A stretch of DNA of 64,000 nt, from assembly GCA_963973795.1 (NCBI GenBank), contig CAXBAF010000011.1:1-64000 (forward strand), read 5' to 3'. The notes below the pieces were generated by a model. It was not told the DNA's origin. It ran no database searches and saw nothing but the letters and a program-made list of their open reading frames with translations. A program made the position numbers and the translations under genes. The DNA comes from UBA1926 sp002337215. GTDB lineage: Bacteria; Planctomycetota; Phycisphaerae; Phycisphaerales; UBA1924. Shown in pieces: positions 1 to 7,955 of the stretch (positions are counted from its first letter, which is position 1; the number at the start of each line of letters is the position of its first letter).

Positions 1-52
1 CCGACGACATTCAGCTTGGGAAGCTGACGTTCTACCACTGAACTACACCCGC
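1..52 (-). tRNA. tRNA-Gly(CCC), 3' part cut off by the window edge
   Basis: Read on the minus strand, the 5' end GCGGGTGTAGTTCAGTGGTA is the usual start of a glycine tRNA, with acceptor strand and D-arm. It is followed by an anticodon arm TCAGC-TTCCCAA-GCTGA, whose seven-base loop carries the anticodon CCC. The variable loop, T-arm and acceptor 3' side lie to the left of position 1, so the gene is incomplete here. The identity rests on the anticodon and the glycine-type 5' sequence. Confidence 0.9.
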
Positions 53-278
53 GTCGCCGCTGAACAGTCGCGGCAGTTCGCGTGACCGGAGCGGATCCAG
101 TCGGCCCATTGTACACCCGGTCGTCCCCGCGTCCACAGGGCCCGACTGCCGACGGAGCGAGAATCTCGGGCCGCAGTTCACCGCGATCCACTCGCGAAAA
201 CGGCCGGCCCGTGCCCATCCATGCCGCGTCGCCGAATTTCCCAAGCGGGCCTAGCCGATCCCGGTCCGGTTCCACCGA

Positions 279-1556
279 TCAGCGGAGCGCCTGGACAAAC
301 GAAGCAAACCGATCCATCCCCGCTTCGATTTGCTGCTCGGAACATGCGAAACTGATCCGCACATGGTTCGCACCGCACCCGCCGAAGTCCTCACCGGGAA
401 CGAACGCGACATGGGCTTCCTCGAGCAATGCTTCGCTCAGGTCCTGGGCCTTCTCGATCCGCCGACCGCCCGGCGAGGTCTTGCCGAACAGCCCGGACAC
501 GTCTGGGAAGACGTAGAACGCCCCTGTGGGAGTGGGGCACGCCAACCCGTCGATCCCGTCGAGCCGGCTTTTTACAAGCTCCGCCCGCGCCGCGAAGGCC
601 AGCCGCATCCGCTCGACTTCGTCGGCGACCCCAGCATCGGTCAGTGCACACCGGATCGCCGGGTAGTTGAAGCTTGTGATGTTCGTCGTCATCTGTCCCT
701 GCAGCTTGCCCATCCCCTTGATGAGCTCCGCACCAAACGGGCCGGGCATCGCCCCGTACCCGATCCGCCATCCCGTCATCGCGTACGCCTTGCTCATCCC
801 ATTGATCGTGAACGTCCGCTCGGCGATCTCGGGAACGGACCCGATCGAGAAATGCTCGATCCCCCCGTACACGATCTTCTCGTAGATCTCGTCGGTCAGC
901 ACCACCAGGTCCGGCGCGACCGATTCGGCCTTCTCCGCGACCACCGCCGCGAGCGTCCGCAGTTCATCCGGTGTGTACATCGTGCCGCACGGATTGCTGG
1001 GCGAATTGATCACGAGCAGCCGGCTCCGCGGTGTGATCGCGTCCGCCAACTGCTCGGGTGTGATTTTGAAATCGTCTTCGCCCCGGGTCGGCAATTCAGT
1101 GACAACACCCCCCGCAAGCTCGGCAATCGGCCGATAACTCACCCACGCAGGCACCGGCAGCAGCACTTCCCAAGGCTTCGAATCGGCTCCCCCGCCCGGT
1201 TCGGGCGGGTCGAGCAGGCACTGCATCACCGTGTAGAGCACATGCTTCCCGCCCGCTCCGATCGCGACATGCTCCCCGGTCAGCCCGGCGATCCCGTTCT
1301 CGCGTTCGAGTCTCTGCGCGATCACATTCCGGGTTTCTGGGTCGCCGAGCGTGGGGCAGTACTTGGTCTTCCCCTCGTCCAGGGCCCGCTTCGCCGCATC
1401 TTTCACTGCCTGCGGCGTATCAAAATCGGGCTCCCCGGCCGCGAAACCGAGCACATCGACCCCAGATGCACGCATCGCCTTCGCTCGGTTCGTGAACCCG
1501 ACGGTGACCGAGGGCTTGAGCGAGGCGACACGACGGGAGATCTGGAGGTGTGGCAT
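279..1556 (-). CDS. class I pyridoxal-phosphate aspartate aminotransferase
   Basis: This 425-residue protein is a fold-type I aminotransferase that probably moves the amino group of aspartate to 2-oxoglutarate in the cytoplasm. The PLP lysine is Lys256 in MSKAYAMTGWRIGY. Asn187 (NSPSNPCG) and Asp222/Tyr225 (TDEIYEKIVY) are the expected cofactor contacts, and a C-terminal HVRISFA supplies the substrate-carboxylate arginine. It is slightly longer than the usual 390-400 residues because of a Gly/Pro-rich insert near residues 117-128. The start has no Shine-Dalgarno sequence but has TAGGAT six bases upstream, which fits leaderless transcription. It stands alone, divergent from rpsO. Related class Ib enzymes include prephenate aminotransferases, so substrate preference is uncertain. 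Confidence 0.88.
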   Translation of the reverse strand: MPHLQISRRVASLKPSVTVGFTNRAKAMRASGVDVLGFAAGEPDFDTPQAVKDAAKRALDEGKTKYCPTLGDPETRNVIAQRLERENGIAGLTGEHVAIGAGGKHVLYTVMQCLLDPPEPGGGADSKPWEVLLPVPAWVSYRPIAELAGGVVTELPTRGEDDFKITPEQLADAITPRSRLLVINSPSNPCGTMYTPDELRTLAAVVAEKAESVAPDLVVLTDEIYEKIVYGGIEHFSIGSVPEIAERTFTINGMSKAYAMTGWRIGYGAMPGPFGAELIKGMGKLQGQMTTNITSFNYPAIRCALTDAGVADEVERMRLAFAARAELVKSRLDGIDGLACPTPTGAFYVFPDVSGLFGKTSPGGRRIEKAQDLSEALLEEAHVAFVPGEDFGGCGANHVRISFACSEQQIEAGMDRFASFVQALR

Positions 1557-1562
1557 GCCCCG

Positions 1563-1568
1563 ATCCTA
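1563..1568 (-). promoter_or_regulatory. putative leaderless -10 hexamer for the aminotransferase gene
   Basis: TAGGAT on the minus strand ends six bases before the ATG at 1556. Transcription starting about seven bases after it would begin at the start codon. No -35 match is evident. Confidence 0.5.
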
Positions 1569-1765
1569 CCGACTCCGCACCGCCCCGCGCCCGCCGATCC
1601 CTCCCATTTCGAGCCGACTTTCAGACCCCACGGGCCTAGTATTGCCATCGCCGGAGATCCGGCTCGACGGCGCCCGCGCAGTCCCGATCGTCCGGGGCTG
1701 CGGCGACCGAGACAACGCAAGACTTCCGCTGGGCTCTGCGCCCGGCCGAAGCCTCTGGAGCAACC

Positions 1766-2035
1766 ATGCCCCTCCCCCCGGAAACAAAGTCCGAAGTCAT
1801 CAAGAAGTTCGCCCGCGATGAGAAGGACACGGGTTCCCCCGAGGTCCAGATCGCGATCCTGACCGAACGCATCCAGCAGATCGCGACCCATCTGCGCGCC
1901 AACAAGCTCGACAAGCACAGCCGCCGCGGCCTCGTCATGATGGTCAGTCGACGCAACCGCCTCCTCCGTTACCTCAAGAGCAAGAACGAGGCGTCCTACC
2001 GCGAGACCATCAAGGCGCTCGGCCTCCGCAAGTAA
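1766..2035 (+). CDS. rpsO: 30S ribosomal protein S15
   Basis: The 89-residue product matches S15 along its whole length, including the RIQQIATHLRANKLDKHSRR region and the following RRNRLLRYLKSKN rRNA-binding segment. S15 binds 16S rRNA early in assembly of the small-subunit platform. A GGAG six bases upstream of the ATG supports the start. It is followed by a strong terminator hairpin and then by pnp, the classic rpsO-pnp order. A possible -10 (TAGTAT, 1637-1642) lies in the upstream 209-bp divergent region, without a convincing -35. Confidence 0.97.
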   Translation: MPLPPETKSEVIKKFARDEKDTGSPEVQIAILTERIQQIATHLRANKLDKHSRRGLVMMVSRRNRLLRYLKSKNEASYRETIKALGLRK

Positions 2036-2048
2036 TCGCATCGCCAAG

Positions 2049-2080
2049 ACGCGGCCAGGGAAACCGGCCGCGTTTTCTTT
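2049..2080 (+). terminator. rho-independent terminator or attenuator after rpsO
   Basis: ACGCGGCC (2049-2056) pairs with GGCCGCGT (2065-2072) around a short purine-rich loop, and TTTTCTTT follows. It lies between rpsO and pnp, so it may end an rpsO-only transcript with partial read-through into pnp. Confidence 0.8.
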
Positions 2081-2128
2081 GTTGTCAACCCGGCCGCGTG
2101 CCGGAGCGGCAGTCGGCGCAGCGTCGTC

Positions 2129-2154
2129 GCAGACCGGGGTCTCCCCGTGTCTGC
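2129..2154 (+). other. stem-loop in the pnp 5' leader
   Basis: GCAGACCGGGG pairs with CCCCG-T-GTCTGC around a TCT loop, with a single bulged T. The hairpin sits about 180 bases upstream of the pnp ATG, downstream of the rpsO terminator. In enterobacteria a leader hairpin cut by RNase III mediates pnp autoregulation. A similar role here is only an inference from position and shape. Confidence 0.4.
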
Positions 2155-2333
2155 CGCCCGACGGCGCTCCGCCCTCTGCCTCCCGATCGCACGCGTCCGG
2201 ACCGTTCCACGCACCGCCGCCGTCCCACGCCCGCTGAGTTGGCAATCGGACGAGCGGCCCCCGCCGGCACGCCCAGAGAGGCATCACCGGCACGCGGAAG
2301 GTCCAAACCGACCACCGCAGGAAGGCAGAATCC

Positions 2334-4526
2334 ATGAAACTCGAAAGCCCCACAGTCGTTGAGACCGAAATCGGCGGACGCACGCTCCGCATCGAGACCG
2401 GCAAGGTCGCCAAGCTCGCCAACGCCGCGGTGCTCGCCACCTACGGCGGTACCACGGTCCTCGCGACCGTCGTCCGCGCCGATCCCCGCCCCGGGCTCGA
2501 CTTCTTCCCAATGCAGGTCGACTACCGCGAGAAGCTCAGCGCAGGCGGCAAGTTCCCGGGAGGCTTCCGCAAGCGTGAAGGCGCCCCGAACGAAAAAGAA
2601 GTCCTCACCATGCGGATGATCGACCGCCCGATCCGCCCCCTCTTCCCCGATGGCTTCATCGAAGAAGTCCAGATCCAGTGCTGGGTCATGAGCCACGACG
2701 GTGAGAACGACGCGGACGTCATCGCAGGCACCGCCGCCTCCGCCGCCCTCGCCCTCAGCGACTGCCCCTTCGAGGGCCCGCTCGCCACCGTCCGCGTCGG
2801 CCGGATCTTCGACGAAGACGACAACATCACCCACGTGATCAACCCCACCGTCAGCCAGCTCGAGTTCAGCGATGTCGACCTGGTCCTCTCGGGCCACCGC
2901 GACGGCATGAACATGATCGAGGTCGGCGCCGCCGAGATCCCAGAAGACGAGCTCATCGACTGCATCAAGTTCGGCGAGACCCACATCGCCAGCATCCTCG
3001 ATCTGATCGAGGAACTCGTCGGCAAGGCCGGCCAGGAGAAGCGTCTCGGCAACCTCGTCCTCGTCCCCGACGAGATCATGACCAAGTGCCGCGAGGTCTG
3101 CGAGGCCGACCTCACCGAAGCCCGCCAGATCCCAGGCAAGGCCGATCGGAGCAAGCGAGTCGCCGAGATCAAGAAGGCCTTCCTCGACGGCAACTTCGAC
3201 GTCAAGGCCGACGCCACCCCGGGTGTGCACCACGACAGCGAGAAGGCCCGCAAGCAGGCCTCCGAGGCGTTCCGCACCCTCGAGAAGAAGATCACCCGCA
3301 AGCTGATCGTCGAGAAGGGCCTCCGCGCCGACGGCCGCAAGGCCGACGAGATCCGCCCCCTCGAGATGCAGGTCGGAATCTTCGAGCGCACGCACGGCTC
3401 CGCCTTCTTCCAGCGCGGCGAGACCCAGTCGCTCGTCTCCACCACCCTCGGCACCGGTCGCGATGAGCAGATCGTCGACGGCCTCCTGCCCGAGTACTCC
3501 AAGAAGTTCACGCTCCACTACAACTTCCCGCCCTTCTGCGTCGGCGAGGCCGGCCGCATCATGGGCCCGGGCCGCCGCGAGATCGGCCACGGTGCTCTCG
3601 CCGAGCGGTCGCTCCTGGGCGTCCTCCCCAGCCCCGAGGACTTCCCCTACACCATCCGCCTCGTCAGCGATATCACCGAGTCCAACGGCTCGTCCTCCAT
3701 GGCCTCCGTCTGCGGCGGCTGCCTCTCCCTGATGGACGCCGGCGTGCCCCTCGTCAACACCTGTGCCGGCATCTCCGTCGGCCGCTTCACCGATGAGAAC
3801 GGCGAGAACGAGGTCTTCGTCACCGATATCCTGGGCGAAGAAGACTTCTTCGGCGATATGGACTTCAAGGTCTCCGGCACCGTCGACGGCATCACAGGCG
3901 TCCAGCTCGACCTCAAGGCCCGCGGCCTGTCGATCGAGCAGATGGTCGTCATCTTTGAGCAGGCCAAACAGGGCCGACTCGACATCATTAAGCAGATGGA
4001 AGCCGTCATCGCCGAGCCCCGCGAAGACATCTCCGTCTACGCCCCGCGTCTCATCACGCTCCACATCGCCCCCGACAAGATCGGCAAGCTCATCGGCCCG
4101 GGCGGCAAGACCATCCGCGCCCTGCAGGACAAGTACGGCGTCGGCATCGACGTCGAAGACGACGGCACCGTCATCGTCAGCTGCTCGGACGGCATCAAGA
4201 TCAAGGACGCCGAGGCCGAGATCTCCGCGATCTGCGAAGACATCAAGCCCGGCACTGTTTACAACGGCAAGGTTGTTTCGACCAAGGACTTCGGTGCCTT
4301 CATCGAGATCGCGCCGGGCACCGACGGCATGTGCCACATCTCCGAACTCGCCGACGGATATGTCGAGAAGGTCTCCGACGTCGTCAAAGTCGGTGATGAG
4401 GTGAAGGTCAAGGTCATCCTCGTCGATGATCAGGGCCGCATCAAGCTCAGCCGCAAGCAGGCGATGGAGACCGAAGTGAAGCCCGAGAAGGCCGAGGCCG
4501 AAGAAGAAGCCGGCGCGACCGCCTGA
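2334..4526 (+). CDS. pnp: polyribonucleotide nucleotidyltransferase (PNPase)
   Basis: This 730-residue enzyme degrades RNA 3' to 5' by phosphorolysis as a ring-shaped trimer. The order is the standard one: first RNase PH-like domain, helical linker, second RNase PH-like domain, a KH domain with GKLIGPGGKTIRAL (about residues 575-635), and an S1 domain starting near KVVSTKDFGAFIEI (about 640-712). The acidic Glu/Ala-rich tail is short. A GGAAGG sits just upstream of the ATG. It lies 298 bp downstream of rpsO, with a terminator and a leader hairpin between. Length and domains are normal. Confidence 0.98.
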   Translation: MKLESPTVVETEIGGRTLRIETGKVAKLANAAVLATYGGTTVLATVVRADPRPGLDFFPMQVDYREKLSAGGKFPGGFRKREGAPNEKEVLTMRMIDRPIRPLFPDGFIEEVQIQCWVMSHDGENDADVIAGTAASAALALSDCPFEGPLATVRVGRIFDEDDNITHVINPTVSQLEFSDVDLVLSGHRDGMNMIEVGAAEIPEDELIDCIKFGETHIASILDLIEELVGKAGQEKRLGNLVLVPDEIMTKCREVCEADLTEARQIPGKADRSKRVAEIKKAFLDGNFDVKADATPGVHHDSEKARKQASEAFRTLEKKITRKLIVEKGLRADGRKADEIRPLEMQVGIFERTHGSAFFQRGETQSLVSTTLGTGRDEQIVDGLLPEYSKKFTLHYNFPPFCVGEAGRIMGPGRREIGHGALAERSLLGVLPSPEDFPYTIRLVSDITESNGSSSMASVCGGCLSLMDAGVPLVNTCAGISVGRFTDENGENEVFVTDILGEEDFFGDMDFKVSGTVDGITGVQLDLKARGLSIEQMVVIFEQAKQGRLDIIKQMEAVIAEPREDISVYAPRLITLHIAPDKIGKLIGPGGKTIRALQDKYGVGIDVEDDGTVIVSCSDGIKIKDAEAEISAICEDIKPGTVYNGKVVSTKDFGAFIEIAPGTDGMCHISELADGYVEKVSDVVKVGDEVKVKVILVDDQGRIKLSRKQAMETEVKPEKAEAEEEAGATA

Positions 4527-4609
4527 TCAGGTCCATCGATAGCCAATCACGGCCGATTTGATACAGGGATCCCATCCCGTTGAGAAGACGCCGTGTCCCT
4601 TGATTCCAG

Positions 4610-4659
4610 AACGGGCCGCCCCCGACCGTTGACACGGTTTGGGGCGGCCCGTTATATTT
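4610..4659 (+). terminator. strong terminator hairpin of pnp
   Basis: AACGGGCCGCCCC (4610-4622) and GGGGCGGCCCGTT (4641-4653) form a perfect 13-bp stem. The loop holds a second 5-bp stem, ACCGT/ACGGT. The 3' flank ATATTTG is U-rich but interrupted. The same DNA carries the promoter of the cold-shock gene (4629-4658). Confidence 0.75.
4629..4658 (+). promoter_or_regulatory. sigma-70 type promoter of the cold-shock gene, inside the pnp terminator
   Basis: A perfect TTGACA (4629-4634) is followed after 18 bp by TATATT (4653-4658), a five-of-six match to the -10 consensus. This is the best promoter in the window. The -35 lies in the terminator loop and the -10 overlaps the end of its 3' arm. A start near 4665 gives an untranslated leader of roughly 140 nt before the cold-shock ATG, similar in length to those of known cold-shock mRNAs. 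Confidence 0.72.
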
Positions 4660-4803
4660 GAAGTTGCAATCTTCCGGGGATTCGCATGAGTTCGTCCGCT
4701 GCGTGGGCGTCGGACCATCACGCCGGATCGAGAACCGCCCGCTTGATGGTCGGCCGCGTGCCTCAACGGGCGCGCTCTCGTTTGCAGGGAAAGCAGGTGC
4801 GCG

Positions 4804-5088
4804 ATGGATCCGAACGAGGCCTTGAACATCACCGGCGCCGAGGGTGAGGTCAAATGGTTCGACCCGCGCAAAGGGTTCGGCTTCCTCGTCGGACCGGAAG
4901 GTCAGGATATCTTTGTCCACTTTACCGTCATCGAGGGCGACGGTTTCCGAGTCCTTCGTGACGGCGCGACCGTTGAGTACGATGCCGAGAACTCAGAGAA
5001 GGGATGGCGTGCCACGCGAGTCATCCGCCCGGTTGAGACCGAAGTCGGCGAGTCACAAGCCAGCTACGCCCGCACCCCGCGCCGCTGA
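4804..5088 (+). CDS. CspA-family cold-shock domain protein
   Basis: This 94-residue protein holds one cold-shock domain. RNP1 is visible as KGFGFLV and RNP2 as DIFVHF, preceded by the typical GEVKWFDPRKG. Such proteins bind single-stranded RNA and act as RNA chaperones. It has about 12 extra residues before the domain and a 20-residue basic tail, so it is longer than the usual 66-70 residues. The gene has its own consensus promoter and a long leader of about 140 nt, suggesting post-transcriptional control. Whether it is cold-induced cannot be told from sequence. Confidence 0.93.
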   Translation: MDPNEALNITGAEGEVKWFDPRKGFGFLVGPEGQDIFVHFTVIEGDGFRVLRDGATVEYDAENSEKGWRATRVIRPVETEVGESQASYARTPRR

Positions 5089-5139
5089 ACAGCGGAGCAA
5101 TCCGCCCCTCGATCGACCGAGCCCACGGTCTTCGGCGCA

Positions 5140-5145
5140 TAAAGT
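5140..5145 (+). promoter_or_regulatory. putative leaderless -10 hexamer for the histidine kinase
   Basis: TAAAGT ends six bases before the ATG at 5152, and no Shine-Dalgarno sequence is present. The spacing would place the transcript start at the A of the ATG. Confidence 0.45.
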
Positions 5146-5151
5146 CCGCCC

Positions 5152-5985
5152 ATGACTCCGGCCGCATTCGGCATTCTCATCGCGATCCTCACCACCGCCG
5201 CGGTCTTCGCGATCATCTTCGCCGTGCGATCAGCCAACGCCCGCAGAGACGAACTCGCCAGCGCGAGAGCCCGTGTCTCAGAAGTCGCCGCGATGGCGGG
5301 CGGCCTGGCCCATGAGATCAAGAACCCGCTCTCGACGATCGGCATGAACGCCCAACTGCTCGAGGAATCGATCGCAGACCTCAAGATCGACCCAAACGAT
5401 CACGCCCGGATCTCGCGCCGCATCGGAACGCTCACCCGCGAGACCGAACGCCTCCGGGGCATCCTCGAAGACTTCCTTGACTACGCCGGCGAGATCTGCC
5501 TCCACCGCGAAACCGTCGAGCTGACCCCGATCATCGAGGAACTCGCCGATTTCTTCCACCCCGAGGCGGACAAACGAGGCATCCGCCTGCGCACCGAGCC
5601 AGTATCAACCGCGCTCCGGGCATCGGTCGATACGCACCTGCTCAAGCAGAGCATCCTCAACCTGATGATCAACGCCGCACAATCCCTCGAAGGAAACGAG
5701 CCGGGCGCTCCGCGCGAACTCATCGTCCGCACCGATGTGGGCCCAGCCGCGTCGCCCCGGATCCACATCATCGATACCGGCAGCGGGATGACTGACGAGC
5801 AGATCGCCCGGGCCTTCGAGCCCTATTTCACAACCAAAGCCGGAGGCACCGGGCTCGGCCTCCCGACGACACGCCGCATCATCGAAGCGCACGGCGGCAC
5901 CCTCACCCTCGACACCGCGCCGGGCCGGGGCACCGCCTTCACCATCACGCTCCCCAAGCCCGGGCCGAGCGAATCAGAAGACTGA
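5152..5985 (+). CDS. membrane-anchored sensor histidine kinase without a recognisable sensor domain
   Basis: The 277-residue protein starts with one transmembrane helix (about 5-25). A HisKA dimerisation domain follows with phospho-acceptor His54 in GGLAHEIKNPLS, then a HATPase domain with N-box Asn170/Asn174 (NLMINAAQ), G1 IDTGSGM (208-212), an F-box FEPYFTT and G2 GGTGLGL. All catalytic motifs are intact. There is almost no extracytoplasmic part and no PAS or HAMP domain, so input probably comes through the membrane or a partner protein. No response regulator is encoded next to it, making it an orphan kinase here. It follows the cold-shock gene by 63 bp. Confidence 0.9.
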   Translation: MTPAAFGILIAILTTAAVFAIIFAVRSANARRDELASARARVSEVAAMAGGLAHEIKNPLSTIGMNAQLLEESIADLKIDPNDHARISRRIGTLTRETERLRGILEDFLDYAGEICLHRETVELTPIIEELADFFHPEADKRGIRLRTEPVSTALRASVDTHLLKQSILNLMINAAQSLEGNEPGAPRELIVRTDVGPAASPRIHIIDTGSGMTDEQIARAFEPYFTTKAGGTGLGLPTTRRIIEAHGGTLTLDTAPGRGTAFTITLPKPGPSESED

Positions 5986-6021
5986 CACCCGACGCGGCCG
6001 GCTCAGAACCCCGCCGTCGGT

Positions 6022-6750
6022 TCACACCTGCCGGTGCAGCTCGCCGCCGAAATCCTCAAGCTGCCCGCTCCGCGACAGGATCGTGTCGATCATCTCGACA
6101 TACTCGCCCGACGGCGCGGGGGGCGTCGCGCCCGTCAACTCCTCATACCGCTCGTCGGTCAACCCGAGAAACCGGCGCATCCCGTAGTCGTACACCGCGT
6201 CGTCCTGCTCCCGGCTCAGATCCAGCCGAAGCTCGTTGATGATCTTCGTCCCGAGCCCGATCCACTCATCGAACGTCTCTTTCGAGATGTTGCTCTGGAT
6301 CCACGTCCCCAGATCACCCCGGAACGGCGCCCGCGGCATCCGCGTGCCCGGCCGCTTCGTCCGCTGGCAGACGAACCCATCACCACCCCCGACCGCCGCC
6401 TTCTTCTCTTCAGCCGGCACCTCGGGCAACGCCCGCCCGAGTTCCCGCAGCAGATCCGCGATCCCGTTCTTGGGCATCAGATCACCCTGCTTCGCCGCGA
6501 TCAGATACCCGTTCTCAAGCACCTCCGCCGCACGATCAGTCTCGCCCGCGTCCATAAGGCTCTTCCCCGCGAGCTGGTAGGCCTTGCTGAAGTTCTCGTT
6601 GATCCCGACGCACTCGAGATACGCCTCAGCGGCCTCCGCGTGCTGACCGTTCTGCGCGTACGCACCGCCCAGCGAGAATCGCGCCATGTCGTTCCCCGGG
6701 TCCTGCTCGCACAACGCCTTGAACTGCTCGATCCGCTTCGCCTGGTCCAT
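6022..6750 (-). CDS. TPR-YggX fusion: TPR repeats joined to an Fe(2+)-trafficking-like domain
   Basis: Residues 1 to about 105 of this 242-residue cytoplasmic protein form TPR-like helix pairs (for example ARFSLGGAYAQNGQHAEAAE). Residues 126-196 match YggX, the small Fe(II)-trafficking/oxidative-damage protein. They show the single early cysteine (Cys128), the Pro...RGDLGTWIQSNIS block, the trailing DEW...IINELRL and MRRFLGL. YggX is normally a free protein of about 90 residues. A roughly 45-residue tail follows. I chose the ATG at 6750 because AGGAG lies seven bases upstream. A longer frame to 6801 lacks such a site. The iron role is inferred from homology. Confidence 0.78.
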   Translation of the reverse strand: MDQAKRIEQFKALCEQDPGNDMARFSLGGAYAQNGQHAEAAEAYLECVGINENFSKAYQLAGKSLMDAGETDRAAEVLENGYLIAAKQGDLMPKNGIADLLRELGRALPEVPAEEKKAAVGGGDGFVCQRTKRPGTRMPRAPFRGDLGTWIQSNISKETFDEWIGLGTKIINELRLDLSREQDDAVYDYGMRRFLGLTDERYEELTGATPPAPSGEYVEMIDTILSRSGQLEDFGGELHRQV

Positions 6751-6928
6751 GTGGGCTCCTTGTCGCTCGTCAACCCTAGACATGCTGCCAGTCCGAATCA
6801 TGGAGGTCCCGCCACCAGCGGGTGCCCCGGAAACACCGCGCCAGCGGTTTTTCCGGGATCAGGGCGAATCGAGCGTGGAGAAGGCCCTGGCGTCTCCACG
6901 GCAACCATCATCCAAGGTGTTGCGTCAC

Positions 6929-6934
6929 TATCCT
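6929..6934 (+). promoter_or_regulatory. putative leaderless -10 hexamer for pyrD
   Basis: TATCCT ends seven bases before the ATG at 6942, and no Shine-Dalgarno sequence precedes that ATG. This supports the internal start over the upstream in-frame ATG at 6822. Confidence 0.5.
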
Positions 6935-6941
6935 CCTTCCG

Positions 6942-7937
6942 ATGCCGCACAGTCCAGCCGACCCAATCCTCGCCACCGACCTCGCCGGCCTTCCCCTCCG
7001 CTCGCCCGTTGTCCTCGCCGCCGGCACCGCCGGCACCCTCGGCGAGATGGCCGAAATCCTCGATCTCTCCCAGGTCGGCGCTCTCGTCACCAAGTCCATC
7101 ACCCCCGAACCCCGCGAAGGCAACGCCCCCTGGCGCGTCGCCCCCCTCAAGGCCGGCATGCTCAACGCCATCGGCCTCGCCAACCCCGGCATCGACGCCT
7201 TCATACGCGAATACGCCCCCAAGGCCGGGTCCATCCCGACCACCGTCATCGGGTCCATCGCGGGTTTCAGCATCGACGACTACCGCCGCGTCGCCGCCGA
7301 GATGGACGCGATCGAGTCCATCCCCGCCGTCGAACTCAATGTCTCCTGCCCAAACGTCAAACACGGCGTCGAGATAGGAGCTGATCCCACCCTCCTCGCC
7401 GAACTCATCCGCGAGGTCCGCCCACTCCTGCCCAACACCCGCCTCATCGTCAAACTCCCCCCAGTGACGACCGGCACCCCCCACACGATCATCGACCTCG
7501 CCCGCGCCTGCATCGATCCCGGCGAAGGTGCACAGCCCACAGGCCCCAACGCCCGCCCCGGCTGCGACGCCCTCAGCCTCTGCAACACCACCCCCGGCAT
7601 GGCCATCGACGTGCGCACGCGCCGACCCAAGATCGGCAACGGCACCGGCGGCCTCTCGGGCCCCGCCGTCCACAACGCCATCGTCCGCCTCGTCCACCTC
7701 GTCCACACCCAGATCGCCAAGGGCACGCAGACCCCGATCGTCGGCATCGGCGGCGTGATGGCTTGGGACGACGCGGCCGAACTCATCCTCGCCGGCGCCA
7801 CCGCCATCGAAGTCGGCACCGCCCTGTTCGTCAGCCCCGCCGCACCCATCAAGATCGCCAAGGGCCTCAGGAAGTGGGGGACGAAGCAGGGCGTCACCAA
7901 CCTCGGCCAACTCGTCGGCGCTGTTCAAATGGGTTGA
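6942..7937 (+). CDS. pyrD: dihydroorotate dehydrogenase, class 1
   Basis: The 331-residue flavoenzyme oxidises dihydroorotate to orotate in pyrimidine synthesis. The family signature is clear: FMN-binding residues around AAGTAG and Lys51 (VTKSIT), the catalytic cysteine Cys136 in ELNVSCPNVKHG that marks class 1, and the C-terminal IVGIGGV and IEVGTALF phosphate-binding segments. The catalytic cysteine makes a cytosolic class 1 enzyme more likely than the membrane class 2. The subclass (1A or 1B) cannot be settled, and no pyrK electron-transfer partner is adjacent. A short insert lies near residues 190-205. It converges on nadE with an 18-bp gap. Confidence 0.93.
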   Translation: MPHSPADPILATDLAGLPLRSPVVLAAGTAGTLGEMAEILDLSQVGALVTKSITPEPREGNAPWRVAPLKAGMLNAIGLANPGIDAFIREYAPKAGSIPTTVIGSIAGFSIDDYRRVAAEMDAIESIPAVELNVSCPNVKHGVEIGADPTLLAELIREVRPLLPNTRLIVKLPPVTTGTPHTIIDLARACIDPGEGAQPTGPNARPGCDALSLCNTTPGMAIDVRTRRPKIGNGTGGLSGPAVHNAIVRLVHLVHTQIAKGTQTPIVGIGGVMAWDDAAELILAGATAIEVGTALFVSPAAPIKIAKGLRKWGTKQGVTNLGQLVGAVQMG

Positions 7938-7955
7938 TCGGGCGCGGGCGTATTC

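Noticed and set aside
330..1862. 510-codon open frame antisense to the aminotransferase
   Set aside because: Arg/Pro-rich composition and overlap with a clear aminotransferase and the rpsO start; not a gene.
2085..4337. 750-codon open frame antisense to pnp
   Set aside because: It exactly mirrors a GC-rich, well-matched pnp gene and its protein is Asp/Ala/Gly/Leu low-complexity; it is a codon-bias shadow.
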